Made by a program: the position numbers and the translations under genes. This document shows, piece after piece, positions 46,001 to 58,616 of a stretch of 64,000 nucleotides of DNA (its first letter is position 1; every line of letters starts with the position of its first letter). The DNA comes from Chenopodium formosanum (taxonomy: Eukaryota > Streptophyta > Magnoliopsida > Caryophyllales > Amaranthaceae), in NCBI GenBank assembly GCA_024500155.1, contig CM044866.1, forward strand, positions 42,151,501 through 42,215,500, read 5' to 3'. The notes under the pieces were generated by a model, which saw nothing but the letters and a program-made list of their open reading frames with translations, was not told the origin of the DNA and did no database searches.

Positions 46001-46342
46001 GCCTCGGTCTGGTGAATTTGGTCCAGCCCAATTACCTTTTCCCCTCTTATGAAATTTAAATGGAAGACATTTTGTGGAAAGCATTTCATTCTCTCTCTCT
46101 CTCTCTCCAAGTTATAATGGATCAATAATTATTATTTCAGTGAAAGTAAAACTTTATTATTAAGTCAATCTTGTTGATACAATATACCTGATCCAAGGAA
46201 TTGCTGTCTCAGCTGTAAATTCTCATTTGTTTGAAAATGTTTGCTGCAGGAGAAACTTCTCAGGATTGGACATGTCTTTGAGCAAACACTCAAAGGTCAC
46301 AGCTTTGTCCCTCCAATTGTACCAGCCGGTTTTGCTTCATAA
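40004..46342 (+). CDS. GATA: Glutamyl-tRNA(Gln) amidotransferase subunit A, organellar
   Basis: Amidase subunit of the GatCAB complex, which converts Glu-tRNA(Gln) to Gln-tRNA(Gln) in chloroplasts and mitochondria by releasing ammonia from glutamine. Ten exons: 40004-40573, 41485-41796, 42217-42396, 42487-42581, 42829-42904, 43022-43099, 45265-45358, 45448-45497, 45845-45958, 46250-46342. All introns are GT-AG and the phases join into 553 codons plus TAA. The first 50 or so residues are a His/Leu/Ser/Pro-rich organelle signal. The amidase signature is complete: Lys130 in GVKDN, cis-Ser205 in GGSSGGS and nucleophile Ser229 in SDTGGSVRQP, with the 75- and 24-residue spacing of bacterial GatA. 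Intron 1 holds a SINE-like piece. It lies head to head with PDF1B, 3.4 kb away. Confidence 0.95.
40677..40800 (+). mobile_element. tRNA-derived SINE-like fragment in GatA intron 1
   Basis: Box A-like TAGCTCAATTGATTGAAG and box B-like GGGATTGAATCTC about 45 bp apart, followed by a short decayed body. No TSD was found. Confidence 0.45.
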
Positions 46343-46859
46343 CTTGTAAACTTGCATCTCAACTTCTCAAGAGAGGCGTGATCATTCATGACAGTTTGTC
46401 TGCATTTCAAGAAGGTTTTGCAGACAATTCGACTTTGGGAACTCTCAAGACCAAGAGCCTAATTTTTAATAGGATAGAATATAGTAGAAGTGATGAGGAG
46501 TTTTGATGCCTTGACGGAGCATTTACATGCAAGCCTAAATTTGCTTGTCCCTGGTGCATATGTTGCTTCTCGTATTGTTGGTGCCTACATAACCCATGTA
46601 ATTCTTGATCAAATATGAGCCATTGTTAGATAATCTTCATTTTATGCCTGCCTATTATTTGTAATTTGATAATAATGTTGATTGCTCAATTAAAATTTTA
46701 TTTCTGGTGATTCACTGATTAGTGCCTAATGTATAACTGAGATATAAGTAATGTCACTAATATGGTAAATTGTAAAAAATGAGATGAGGTTGGGCTTTTA
46801 GATATGCCATAGCTGATATCTTTATCTTCCCCAAATCATTTGCCCTAAACTCACGAAGG

Positions 46860-49342
46860 GAAGAGGAGCTTGGATACGTTTTCAATTTCGCAGTTATATT
46901 CATACTCCGAATCTCATAACTTTTCTCTGTCACTGTTTTCATCACATATTACTCAGGTAACAGTTTATACCCTTTTTATTAATTTGGTTTTAGTTGCTAT
47001 TTTTCATTGTTTTGATTTAAGGTTTTTTGATGATCTTTTTCAATTAAAATTGTTAATCGTTTGTAATTTTGATGTGGTGCTTGTGGAATTTTTGGGTTGT
47101 AGTTAATTTGTATTCCCTCAATGTTAAAAAAAAAAATGACAGCCCTAATTTGAGCAAAAGCAAAAAGTACCAGCCAAAAGTTCGAGCCAACATAAGGGGT
47201 TTTTGTGCAATGATTCAAGAATCTGATAGGCGTCTCCTACTGCAACAAATTCGAGTCAATTTCAAACCAAAAATCAGAATTCGAGGTTAGTTTTAGCCTT
47301 TTAGGGGTATTTGGATTTGCTTATTTTTTTGTCCTTTTTAATTGTTTAATTTGTTTACGTTTTAGGGTCTTAATTTTTAAGATTTTAAATTGCAATTTTA
47401 TTCTAATTATTTTGTGGAAATGCAATTTTTTTTAATACAAATGTATAAAGTGACTTTTTTTCTGGTGCTAAATTAATTACTGAGGCTGTGTCAATTGTCA
47501 TGAAAGGCTAGTGCCAAGTAGCTGTGGTACCTGTTTGTTTAAAGCTTTGCTCCTTTTTTATCATTTTGTTTGTTAGACTCTGATTTTCTTCTTTTAAGCC
47601 ATATTCATTAAAAGAGTTGGTGAGGAGTGCTGATATAGCTTTATTGGGGACTAATATGTTGAATTCACTTGGACTAGTATAACTAAGAGACCTATGACAC
47701 AAGATATGTCAGTGGAATAATAAGAAGAAAGTTTAGGGACTAAAATGAAAGAAAGAGAAGATAAAGAAATCAGAAGATACACATTAATGGACTGTCACTG
47801 TATGCTCCGCATTCTGTAAGACATCACAAGTTTCATTAGGTTCCAGAATTTTGATTGAACAGAAGCTCATGAAAATTGTCATAAAAATGCCTAAGAATAG
47901 TTATAAATTTTATCTTCTATTTAGTTGTCTTTGTTCTGTTTCTTGTCATTCTAGTAAACACAGTTTTTATGTTATGTGAATATGTCTCCATCTTCACCTT
48001 TTTACCCCCCTCTAGCGTCTTGGACTCTTGGTTGTTTTCTTGTTAGTAGACTCTGCTCCATGTTCCTGTCGACATCAAAATCTAAAATTTTCCATTATAA
48101 CAAGCTGACATTTGTACACGAACCATGCATATTAGGTGATACAAGAACTACTAGTAATTAGAGTGTGCATGAACTGTATGCTAAGATAACTCAACAATGA
48201 TCAATAGCATTTGTAACTTGTGTTTGGTGACTGGTTGACAGAATGAAGCACATTGTTATAACCTTATTAAAACAATTATCATCATCATGGCACATGCCAA
48301 TAAAATGTTAAGCAGAAGGGGTTAAATGCACAACAGAAGCCATCCAAATCTTGACAAAATACACGTCAAATTGCATACTAGTATTATAAGTTGTACATAT
48401 AATAGCTGTTCATAAAAAAGATTCTTTGTATTTGATAAGAATAAGATGAGACATAATGCTCCATCAAGAAAATATTTTCGTTTTTGATGCCTGAAACCCA
48501 ATCATGCAGATTGAAATCCATAAGATAATAATACACCTGTGCTGAGGATTGAGAACTTAAGCACATTATCTATCATGGAGGAAGAATGATCATCTGCTTT
48601 CCTTGCCAAATCTTGTAAATTCAATCTGTTCAATTTATACAAGTTAACTCAAAAATTATCAGAGAAAAGCAATTCCTAAGAATATAACCTTAGTACTACG
48701 TATTTCAGACACCACTACATATCTAGCAATATATAAAAGGTCCACTCTTCATGTTTAGGTTTGTGTTTGATTTTCAGATTTTGGTTTTTTTAAGTTCTTG
48801 GTAAAGCTTTGAATTTAGGGAATTTTCTTGATTTTTATAAATATATATATGCATTATGAAAAAAAATATTAGCCCAATTTAGATTAGTTGATTCATGATT
48901 GTGTTTCTATATAATCCATATGTTTATACGAAGTATTAATAATGAATGTGATAATTATCTAATTAAAAACCTGAAACGAGTTGGGTTTTCCATTGTTATA
49001 CAACAATTTTTTGTTTTTATTAGTTTTTGTTTGGTAGTATATATTGAGCTATATAATCTCATCACTGTTGCCTACTCCTGTTATTTAATTGGGTTATAAA
49101 GCTAAGACTTCTTTGCTGGCTTTTTTTGAGCTCGACAAATGAGCTTGACCCCTCTAGGGCTCTAGGCACCTTCACCTTCCTATTTTCAGAATTCCTCATC
49201 TTCTTAGCTTATGTTTATTCTTCTAAATTTTGCTGATTTACTAATTACTTTTTGTTTGTTGCTGTTATTTTGGTACTTGGTAGGAAAAACTATGGATGAT
49301 ACAAGTGCTTGGGAGGAAAATCATCCACAAAGAATCAATTGA
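46860..49342 (+). other. Possible small spliced gene, unidentified
   Basis: A leader-like stretch ending ATTACTCAG|GTAACAG (46,956), a second exon 47,103-47,285 after TTGGGTTGTAG, and a third from 49,284 after ACTTGGTAG, give one open frame across both junctions. It reads through MIQESDRRLLLQQIRVNF and ends WEENHPQRIN before TGA at 49,340-49,342. Counting from the internal Met this would be about 44 codons; an unspliced frame from 47,069 is longer. I recognise no family. The splice sites and phase are the only support, so it may equally be a noncoding transcript or a relic. Confidence 0.3.
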
Positions 49343-51882
49343 TATTGAGGAGAAAAAGATTTTAAAAAAAAGGGTGCTTTGAATGAAGGTACTACTACTG
49401 AAACTACAACTACTTTAGTGACAAACTGACAATGTTTCAGAATTTAAAGTCTGTTATTTTTATGAATTTAAAACCATCCACAAGTGGGTTTTTTTTGTAT
49501 GTATTATTCATGTCTTCTATAATGAACACTAGATGTCTGTTATTCTATGTTTTGTCCTTGAGATGAATATTGCTTCCAAAAACCAAATTTGAAGGTGTCC
49601 AAAGGAAGTGGGGGCTCAACCCTACTGCCTCACCATTTCCAATGATTTAGAAACCACTACACCGCCTCCCATTCTCTTAGGCACACAAACAAACAGCTAA
49701 GCTCCCTTTCTTCAATAGATTCATGTGTCTTGGCTTTTGGTCTGACACACCCTTAAGTAAGGTCTTCCCAATCTTAATTAAAGCAGACCATTTGGATAGT
49801 TGTGCTTACTTAGTTTAAATTTACCCATAATGCGTTGACAACTCTCAAAAAAGGGACATCTTTTCTTAGTGTGTCTGTGTGTGTGCATGTGTATATGTCT
49901 GTGAATGAGAAGGGGTTATAATTTTAAAGTTTGCCTGTAGCCCTAGTATTGCCAGGGTTTCAAAAGGATGATCGTTTTTTGTAAGATTGCATATTAGTGT
50001 GATTTCATTGGTATAAGATCATTGTAAGTAGGCTGCTCAGGAAATTTTAGGCTGTAAGAAAACTTTAAAAAGGGTGTTTTCCGGCAATTGCTTTGGTGCT
50101 TGCTCTCCCTAGGGTAGAATAGATCAATTACTCATCAACTAGAGTGTTCAATTTCACTTAAAATCTGTTTTTTATTTTTTTATTTTTTTATTTTACAGTT
50201 TTACACCAAGTGTAAGAGGAAACAATCAAACAAATCAACCCTAAATATTATTATCGAAAAAAATCTTGGGCTGTCATTTGTTTATCATGGATACTATTAT
50301 GAGCATTATCTGATTGAAATGGTATGCGTGTATAATATTTTCTTATGAAACATACACTAAAATGTATAATATTTTCTTATGAAACATCACTATTTTACGC
50401 AATATGTAACTGCTGCTGTCACTGCTAATAAAGCCGCTGCTGCAGGGTGTTACAGAGATTGACATGAGCAGGGATGACAATATGATTTTTCAAAATTCTA
50501 TCTTTAAAGAAGCTAAATTCTTTACTTGGGTGGTTTGCAAGTCCACTGTTCTTAGGCTTCAAGGTTTGGAATCTAAGAAAATAGGATTGATCATACTTGT
50601 TTATTACTTGTAGTTTATTACCCTCTTCTCCTAGCATACTGTGCTCTTGCATGGGTGAAGCTCTTTCCTCTGCTGCTAAGACTGCTGAAGCTCATAATAT
50701 TGCTGAAGTCTGCTGTTGTGTTGTCAATTGTAAATTTTTTGGATGAAATTGTATTACAAGAATTATGGCTTCTATTTATTTTTGTGTTGAATAGTGCTTG
50801 TATCGATAGAAGTAAAAACAATTACGTAGTATTTAAAGTTGTCATTTTGGAAAAAAAAAAAATCGTTTTTATTATATATTACAAAATTATGGTTAAAAAT
50901 ATACTACATACTAAAAAATAGTCTATGTTATTGTTATTAAGAAAAAATAATCTAAATTACATCCCCTTTTAACTCTAGAAATTATGGCTGCATTACATAT
51001 CTTACATGTGAAATGAAAAGGATCAAGTTTGGTAACATGCATCCAATATGTTCATACAATCGATTGTATGTACCGTGGCAGGTTGGGCAAGGGTGAGAAA
51101 AACTAGATTTATGACATTTATCACCTAAACATTTGCTAACAGTAAATTGGTCATTTTTCATAAAAGGTGAAGGTTAATTTTGTCATTCTCCCTTCTTCCT
51201 CCTTCCTTCAATCTCTACATCACCATTCATCTTCTTTATCTCCTTCACTTTCATCTTCTTTCACCCCCTCCAACCTTCAACTTCTTCTAACGTCACCATT
51301 TCCAACATCGATATCAACACCTTCATTTTGTTCATTTCCATCGACACTGATCTCAATTTCTAATAGCTTCGCCGAGCTGCAGAATTAAATGAACTCTAAG
51401 AAAAAACGGAGAAATAAAGGGCATGATAATTTACCTCAAAGGGTAAGCGAGTTTGATAGCAAGCTAAAATGTTACGACTAACGAGTATGAAGCAACTTTA
51501 ATTGTAAGGTACACTTGTACGATTGTACCCAAAAATAAAAATGTAAGAGTACGAAGCATCTTTAATTGTAACTCGTACACTCGTACTTAAAAGTTGTACA
51601 AATTCATGTGATTATTGAATTAGGGTAATTCAATTTAACACAACTTAAGCCTTAATTTTGATTTTTGATATTCAATTTAAAGCTTAAGTGATGGAACAAT
51701 AATCAACATCCACTACCAAGTGTCCAAGTACCCACAAACTTACCCTACCACCGCCCACAACATATGAACACTGCTTACTCTTATAAACTCCGGATATTGC
51801 GATCAGGTCTTTCTGGCTCTTTCCTTTCTTCTTTCCCGCCATTGTTGCTGCTTCTCTTTTCAATCAGAAACTCTCATTTTTC
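49343..51882. other. Intergenic region before the exonuclease gene
   Basis: AT-rich, with no supported gene. A TG-rich run lies near 49,868-49,895. A C/T-rich stretch at 51,180-51,360 (many TTCNTC words) may be a leader of an upstream transcript but is not linked to the downstream ATG. Confidence 0.4.
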
Positions 51883-54800
51883 ATGGATTCTGAGACTACT
51901 CCTCCTAAGTCTGTCAAAACCAGGTTTCTCCTTTCTTTTTCTCTCTTTCTTCCCCCACTTACTTTGTATTTACTCAGATTTTTGTAGGAATTATCAATGT
52001 TGCCCATGTAAAATTTTGAGTAATTTATTTAATTTTTGACATTTTTGTGGTAATTTGTGAAATGGGTTTTTTTGTTTCAGTTATAAAGATTCCATCTTTA
52101 GGACTGTGTAATAATTTGCAAAGACTTATTGAAGTGGGTGTACTTTTCTGGGTGTGTTGAAAAAGTGAAAATGTTTTGTGGTAAATATTTGTAAATATTA
52201 ATGAGGAATTATACATGCTGCATTTTTGCTTGGTTGAAAATTTGTCTCTCATTGTGAAATTGCATGTGTTTTTTATTATCAAATTTGCGAATTTTTGGTA
52301 CCTATATTTAGTGTACAGTAATACATTAAAAATCCCTGAAAAAGGGGTGCATGTTATTAGTTATTTTCATTTAAATGCTGTACTTTGTGCGTGCATTTTA
52401 TGTAACATAATTTGTATGCCATATCTTTCAAAGGGTCTTTATGTGTTTGATTTTTCCTAATTTTGGTTGTGATTAAGGACTTGTATTAGCCTATTAGGGA
52501 CATTGGTAAAAGGGAATTTCTGTAACCTATATGTAATTGGTTTGTGGATGAATAATTTGACTTAATTCCTGAGGAATAGGCTTCTAAGTTTTAAGCTTCA
52601 ACATTTTGATGATAAATGTTTATTGAGGAATTTTAGATTATGAGTTTATATGATTTTCAGTTGATGAAGCTAGATGGAGGAGTTGTAATAGTGTTGTCTT
52701 TAAGCTAGCTCAAGGGAAGACCGGCGCAATTGGATGAAATGAGGTTTTTTTTGGGTGAGGTGATAGAGTTACTCTGGTCTATAGTTGAGGTGGAAGAAGC
52801 GGATTTAGGGTTGTATTCTACTTGTTTGTTAATCTTAGTGGAAGACAATTTCATGTGATGGTTTGGGGCTAGGAAGGGCTTGATTGAAGGTGACATCTTT
52901 GGATCTCATTTTCTTTTCACTATGTTTATTGGTTTCTTTAGTAGTTTACTTTGTAGGCGTGGTGTGGTGCTGAGGTGCAGTGATCCGAAATGCCTCTTTA
53001 ATGTCTTAATATTCCATTTTCACGCAACTTAACCAACTCCAAGTTAGGACATTCTAAACATGGAAAAATTCCATTAAAGGCCGTAACTATCCAACACGCT
53101 CAGTTGCAACTTGAATTTCATCCCAAAAGTAGTGGGAGCCTGGGAGGAGATTGGTTTCTTGTACTGTTTCCTCAAATGTAGGTCGCATAGTAGCATAATT
53201 AGCTTGGCACAGTTTCAATTTACAGAGTCATATTGGCAGGTGGCTATGTGCATTGTAAAGAGTGAAAAATGCTAGTATCTTAAGGGAGGAAAAGGGAGAT
53301 GATCAATGATGATTTGTTAAAATGCAGTTTCGCTCTGTTGTGATCGCCCCTTAGATTATATTTTACGGGTCAGGCCTTGGTCAACTTGACTATCTGGAAT
53401 TCAGGTGCTTAGTTTGGCTTGCTAAGAGTTGGGGAAGATTAAAGGTGGTTGATTTTGTGCTGAATTAAAACTTTTTATTTTTCCAAAAGAAAATTCTCGT
53501 CCTTCCTTCAGAATGTGCTTTGTTGATCTGCTAAATCTCCTGACCTTGTTTTGGCTAATATGTGTGATCTGTTGCTCTTTTCTCTAAATACAGGCATAAA
53601 TGCTCAGCTTGCTATAAGCAATATAATAAGAAAGAGCATCTTGTGGAGCACATGAAGGTCTCATACCACTCGGTGCACCAACCTAAGTGTGGAGTATGTA
53701 AGAAACACTGCAGATCATTTGAATCTCTCAGGGAGCATTCAAAAGGTGAGTGAGTGACAGGAAATCTTAAAATTAGTTTCCCTTAATTCTGTTAAGTTGG
53801 TTTTTTAGCATTTCTTTGACCAACCCTTCAGGTTTGTTGGCAAAAGACAATTGCAGTAGAATCTTTCACGAACTGGGATGTGGTCTTTGCATGAAAATAT
53901 TTGACAGCTGCATTTTGTTAAGTGAGCATAAATGGACTTGTCAGCTACCTCCACCTACTCGCCTTGTAAGTTTAATCTTTGATTACATGTTCTTTTTTTA
54001 GCAATTTCCATTGTATACGTTTTGTTTAATGCATTTCTGTAATATACAAGTTTGGTCAATGACTTCAGGGTACAATATCATTGCCTTCTATGGAACTGAA
54101 AAACTCGATTTCTGACAGAAGCAATGGTGTCCCGAAGATTCATGAAGCAATTGCGATGGACTGTGAAATGGTTGGAGGTGGTAGTGATGGAACTCTTAAT
54201 TTATGTGGTAGGGTTTGCCTTATTGATGAGAACGAGGATATAATATTTCATGCTTATGTAAAACCTCAAATGCCTGTTACTGATTACAGGTAGACTCTTA
54301 CCTCAGGTCTGATCATGTATGTACATAATTTTTTGACCGGACTATTCCTTGCAAAATGCTGCAGATCTGATTTGTCTGGCTTAAGTGAAGAACATCTAAG
54401 AGATGCAATGCCTTTGAAAGAAGTGCAGGAAAAGATTCTGGAAATCCTATATAATGGCGAGTCCATAGGAATAGTGAGAGTTGATGGTGGAAAGGCCAAG
54501 CTTCTTGTGGGTCACTCTCTGGAGCATGATTTGGATTGTTTGAATATGACTTATCCAGACCACCTGATCAGGTAGCTCTGTTTTCTCTGAAATGTTAACT
54601 TTTGTGCTGGTGATCACTTTATAGAACATTGTACTTGCTTAATGATGCTGTGACTTCTGGAGTTCTTTAACTATTATTGACTAATACCTGCGAGGCTGCG
54701 ATGGTGGCCTTAGCCTCTTAGGAATTATGTTTTTCTATTTATATCTACAATAACATGGAAATGTAAGTTTTTTTGTCAGTCTTGCATCCTATATAACAAC

Positions 54801-55395
54801 TCATGATGTACCTTCGCATTATAAAAATTGCCCCAAGTGCACCTTACAAGGCTCTGATTATTATGAATGGAGTTCTGTTGGGGTCGGATGTATGAATTAA
54901 TACCCCCTCAATTTTAATGAGATTGATTTCTTGTATATTCATGATGTAGTGCAAAAAATTGCATATTTCAATGCTAGAAGCCCATGATGGCTCTTTGCCA
55001 AATAAGGGAAGTATGATTATTATGTTTGCGCCATTGTCTTGCTGCTTTTCAACTTAAGTGGTTCATTTACCTGTGTAATTGTGTAAATGGAAGAACCCTA
55101 GAAACTCGATTGCAAGCTTTTTCTCCAACTTGGAAGTTGAAAGTTAGACTCTGATTGTTATATGCCATAATCAGCTGTGAAGTATTGCTGTTTTGGCCTT
55201 TAGCCTTTTCCATATCTCTGTCCTTAATGCATGCAATTATTGGTTGATAATTATTGGGATATTAAGACTTTAATATTGTGAGGAAATACATTTTCTTTGA
55301 TTTGGGGAATTGGAACACCTTTTAAGGCCCTAGACCTTAATTCTTTACTAAAAAGCATGATAGTCAAAATTCCGGCAAGTTGACCTTTTCCTTTT

Positions 55396-55458
<63 letters not shown>

Positions 55459-57423
55459 GGGGCTAATCTCCTTCCCTAACCTTAGTTCTTCATAAACGTA
55501 TTATATTTTCCATATCTCCTCTGCCCAATGGCTGGAGAAAATAGTGCAACCTTTCCAATTTCCATGGTTTCAATCTCAAATTATCCTGTAGTTACCAGTA
55601 ATCTTCATAAAAGTTTATTTTCATATATTGATGGAAGTTTGACTGAAATGTGCACATCTGATACGGAGTTCGGTGATTTTAGCATCATCTTTCCTTTTGG
55701 TAGTTTAGATGTGGTCCGACTTCATATGTGGGTGCTTGCTGAATTCTCTTTGAAAGGTCTTATTTTTTCCATCTACCTTAAAAACCAGGTCTTCATGTGG
55801 GCTTAAGTCTATCTGAGGTCCTATTCTGAAAATTTCCGCAATATTCATAGTTCACATACTTCACAACAAATTTTATGTCCTACAATTTATCTATAGCTTC
55901 CTTCATTTCCTTATAGTTAATGACAGCTACAGAAATGAGAGGAATTTCGCTGTTCCATGCATTTAGGTCTTTTGTCATCAGAAAAACATGTTCTCAATCT
56001 CCGGTATCAGCTCGTGCTTCAAGGCCCAAGATGAGGCTGATATATATACAATTCCATGTGTCATGCCTGTCATAAATAAATTTGTAGATTGATGGTACAG
56101 GGTTGTGAAATGTGATACGTCTGAAAATCAAGTAAAATAATAGAGCAATGAAAACGTAATATTTCATGAGTGTCGTCATTGCTTTTTCTAGATCTTGCAT
56201 TTGATTCTTATTGTGGTGTACTGCTATGGTGTGAGGCTCTGTTATAAAGATCCCATCTTTTTTCTTCCTGATTTTTTATTGAATAGGCATCCCACAGCAC
56301 AGTGTGCTTCAATAGATACAGACTCGGAATTTCAGTTTATGATCTTATTTCATCTGGTTATTATTATAAACTCTTCATGCCTAGTTTAGAAATGCTTTCT
56401 GATTTCTATAATTTTGCAGGGATACTGCCAAATATCATCCACTGATGAAAACAAATTTGGTCAGCCACTCACTCAAATATCTGACGAAAATGTACCTTGG
56501 GTATGTCTACCTCTTTACACTTTGTGTGCTCCTCGTAACTATCACTGCACATATATGCAGTGTTGATTGCATGGTTTTATTTATCTTTTATTCTTTAGGT
56601 TTTTCTGTTTGAGGTTGGTGGTGTGGCCACATTATTTTTCCGCATTTTTATCCCCTGATTTGCTATTTGTTGCAATCCTCCAATAAGAACATAAAAATGT
56701 AATGCATCGGGTTTAAGAGAAGCGCACAGTAGGAATTGTGATTGTATATCATTTAGAGGTTGCTGGAGTGACAAGGAGAAATCAGTTAGAGTTAGAGGTA
56801 ATCAGTTGGACTATGATTTGAAAGGATTAAGAAATAGAAATCGTGGATAAATATGATTGTGTTTCATCTAAGTTTAGTTGTAATTGAGAATGACACAGGC
56901 CTTTCAAAAGCTTGAATATCATCTACATTTTCTGTAATTTCTCATTTCATCACTCAAATTCACCTTCTTCTTCAACCTTTTAATTCTGCTGTCAAATTTC
57001 CTGTTCATTACAACTCAATGGTTTCTCAGATGTGTTACTGTCAAGTGTAGGGCGTGTGTGTGTCAGAGAGGGTCGAGTAAACCTTTAAAAAAGAATTGGC
57101 AGACATTAACCTTTCTTTGAATTACTTCTGAATTTGATTCTTCACTGTGTAAATGCAGTTATGATATTCAGACGGGAATACACGATCCTTACGAGGACTG
57201 TGTCTCTGTAATGAGGCTGTACAAGAGAATGCGTGACCAAGATCATCTCAAAGATTTTGTGGGATCATGCTTACCCAGTCAGGTTACTGAATTTATTACC
57301 AATGAGTTTGATTGTTGCAAAATGAAAGATCTTGAGAAGCTGACACCTGATGAACTATACGAGATGTCAAGGTCAAAGTATCGTTGTTGGTGTTTGGACA
57401 CAGTCCCGAATGTACGGCTATAA
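51883..57423 (+). CDS. RNA exonuclease 4-like DEDDh nuclease with zinc fingers
   Basis: A 3'-5' exonuclease of the REXO4/ISG20 type, probably acting on structured RNA in the nucleus or nucleolus. Seven exons: 51883-51923, 53594-53745, 53832-53965, 54069-54289, 54365-54571, 56420-56500, 57159-57423. GT-AG introns join in phase into 366 codons plus TAA. Cys-rich fingers come first (CSACYKQY at 17-24, CGVCKKHC at 46-53, CGLC near 80). The nuclease follows: ExoI AMDCEMV (Asp140, Glu142), ExoII GHSLEHDLDCL (Asp238) and ExoIII HDPYEDC (His287, Asp292), so the DEDDh set is complete. The tail CWCLD near the end matches the plant family that includes Arabidopsis At3g15080. The 1.85-kb intron 5 contains a T/G homopolymer tract. 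Confidence 0.93.
55398..55462. repeat. Poly(T)40-poly(G)25 homopolymer tract
   Basis: An uninterrupted run of about 40 T followed directly by about 25 G in intron 5 of the exonuclease gene. The G-run could form quadruplex structure. Length in the assembly is uncertain because such runs are hard to sequence. Confidence 0.9.
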
Positions 57424-58430
57424 ATAAGTCCTTAGTTGATGCCACTCAACTTGAGAGCACAGCAAAGAGTCTGAAGAGTTGAAAAGTTGTGAATAGTGAA
57501 TACTAGTGAAAGGTTTTGTTACGGTGGTCTATTCATAGTATCGGTTGAAACTTGAAATCATAGGGTTCGGCTTATCCATTATCAAATTAGAGGAATTCAC
57601 CCCTTTTGGAATTAAGTCTTTGGTACAGTTAGAAATAGAATCATCTGAATTCTAGGGTATGTAATATTGGGAGCACAAACTCTGTATTTTCGCTCCTAAA
57701 ACTCGAACAATGTGGATCAGTGGATGTAGTTAAAACTCCAGGGAACTTATTTTGACTTGGGTTTTCTGGCCATCTGGTTACCGTAACTCTACTACCCCTA
57801 TATGAGAGAATGAGCTTTAAACAGAAATATTGGAACTTATTAGATTTGATTGAACTTATTGGAGCTTATTAGAACTAATTTGGCCTTATTTAACTTATTG
57901 AACCTCATTAGACCAAATTAAACTTATTAGAGCTTATTGAAACTTGTACAAACTTATTAAACTTGAAACTTTTTTTTTTTTAAGGTGAAGAGAACACGCC
58001 TAATATTTATTTTCATATATAGTATTGGCAAAAAAATTGCACCAAAAAAAAAAAATAGTATTGGCAAAAAAAAGTTTGTCAAAGTGATATGCATGAATAT
58101 ATAAAAAAAATAAATAAATAAATAAAAGGGTCAAAATGAGTAATTTGGAACGGGTAAAGTATAAAAATTACTCCGTAATATATTTAAGGCTATCTATAAA
58201 TTTATTAATATAGGTAATTTGGAACGTGTGAAGTTGTTATATATTACGGAGTAGTTTGATACTAAGTAAAGAGGTTTTAAATTATTATAAACCCTGACCG
58301 AGTTTATTAAGTATCCATAATTAAGCCAATCATATAAAAACCCTAACCTGCCCCATTATTTATATCTGGGACAGGTTAGGGCTTTTATTAATGGGATTCC
58401 AACCCATTGAATTACTCTGAAAATAATGGA
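57424..58430. other. Exonuclease 3' region and spacer
   Basis: 3' UTR-like sequence to about 57,830. At 57,830-57,970 degenerate repeats of AACTTATTAGAGCTTATTG-type words occur. A-rich runs lie near 58,040-58,125. An inverted pair TTACTCCGTAATATA / TATATTACGGAGTA (58,169 and 58,240) may be a decayed MITE. CCCTAACCTGCCC and GGGACAGGTTAGGG near 58,340-58,385 form a hairpin. Confidence 0.45.
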
Positions 58431-58616
58431 AAAAGAAAACGTATGAACATAGCCCTCCCTCCTCCGTCCTCCTTTCGCTCCATTGAAGCGCACTCAACAT
58501 CGCAAGAACATGAAACTAAAGAAAATTCATGGGTATATTCTGTTTTTGCCAATTATGAACGCATATATTCTAGTGTAAGATAGACCTTTCTGATTTTGTT
58601 GTGGTGTGATTGGTAG

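Noticed and set aside
52705..52896. ORF in the exonuclease intron 1
   Set aside because: Minus-strand frame with no domain; surrounding intron lacks gene signals.
55528..55806. ORF of 92 codons in the exonuclease intron 5
   Set aside because: Lies between exons that join in phase without it; no recognised domain and no good splice sites around it.
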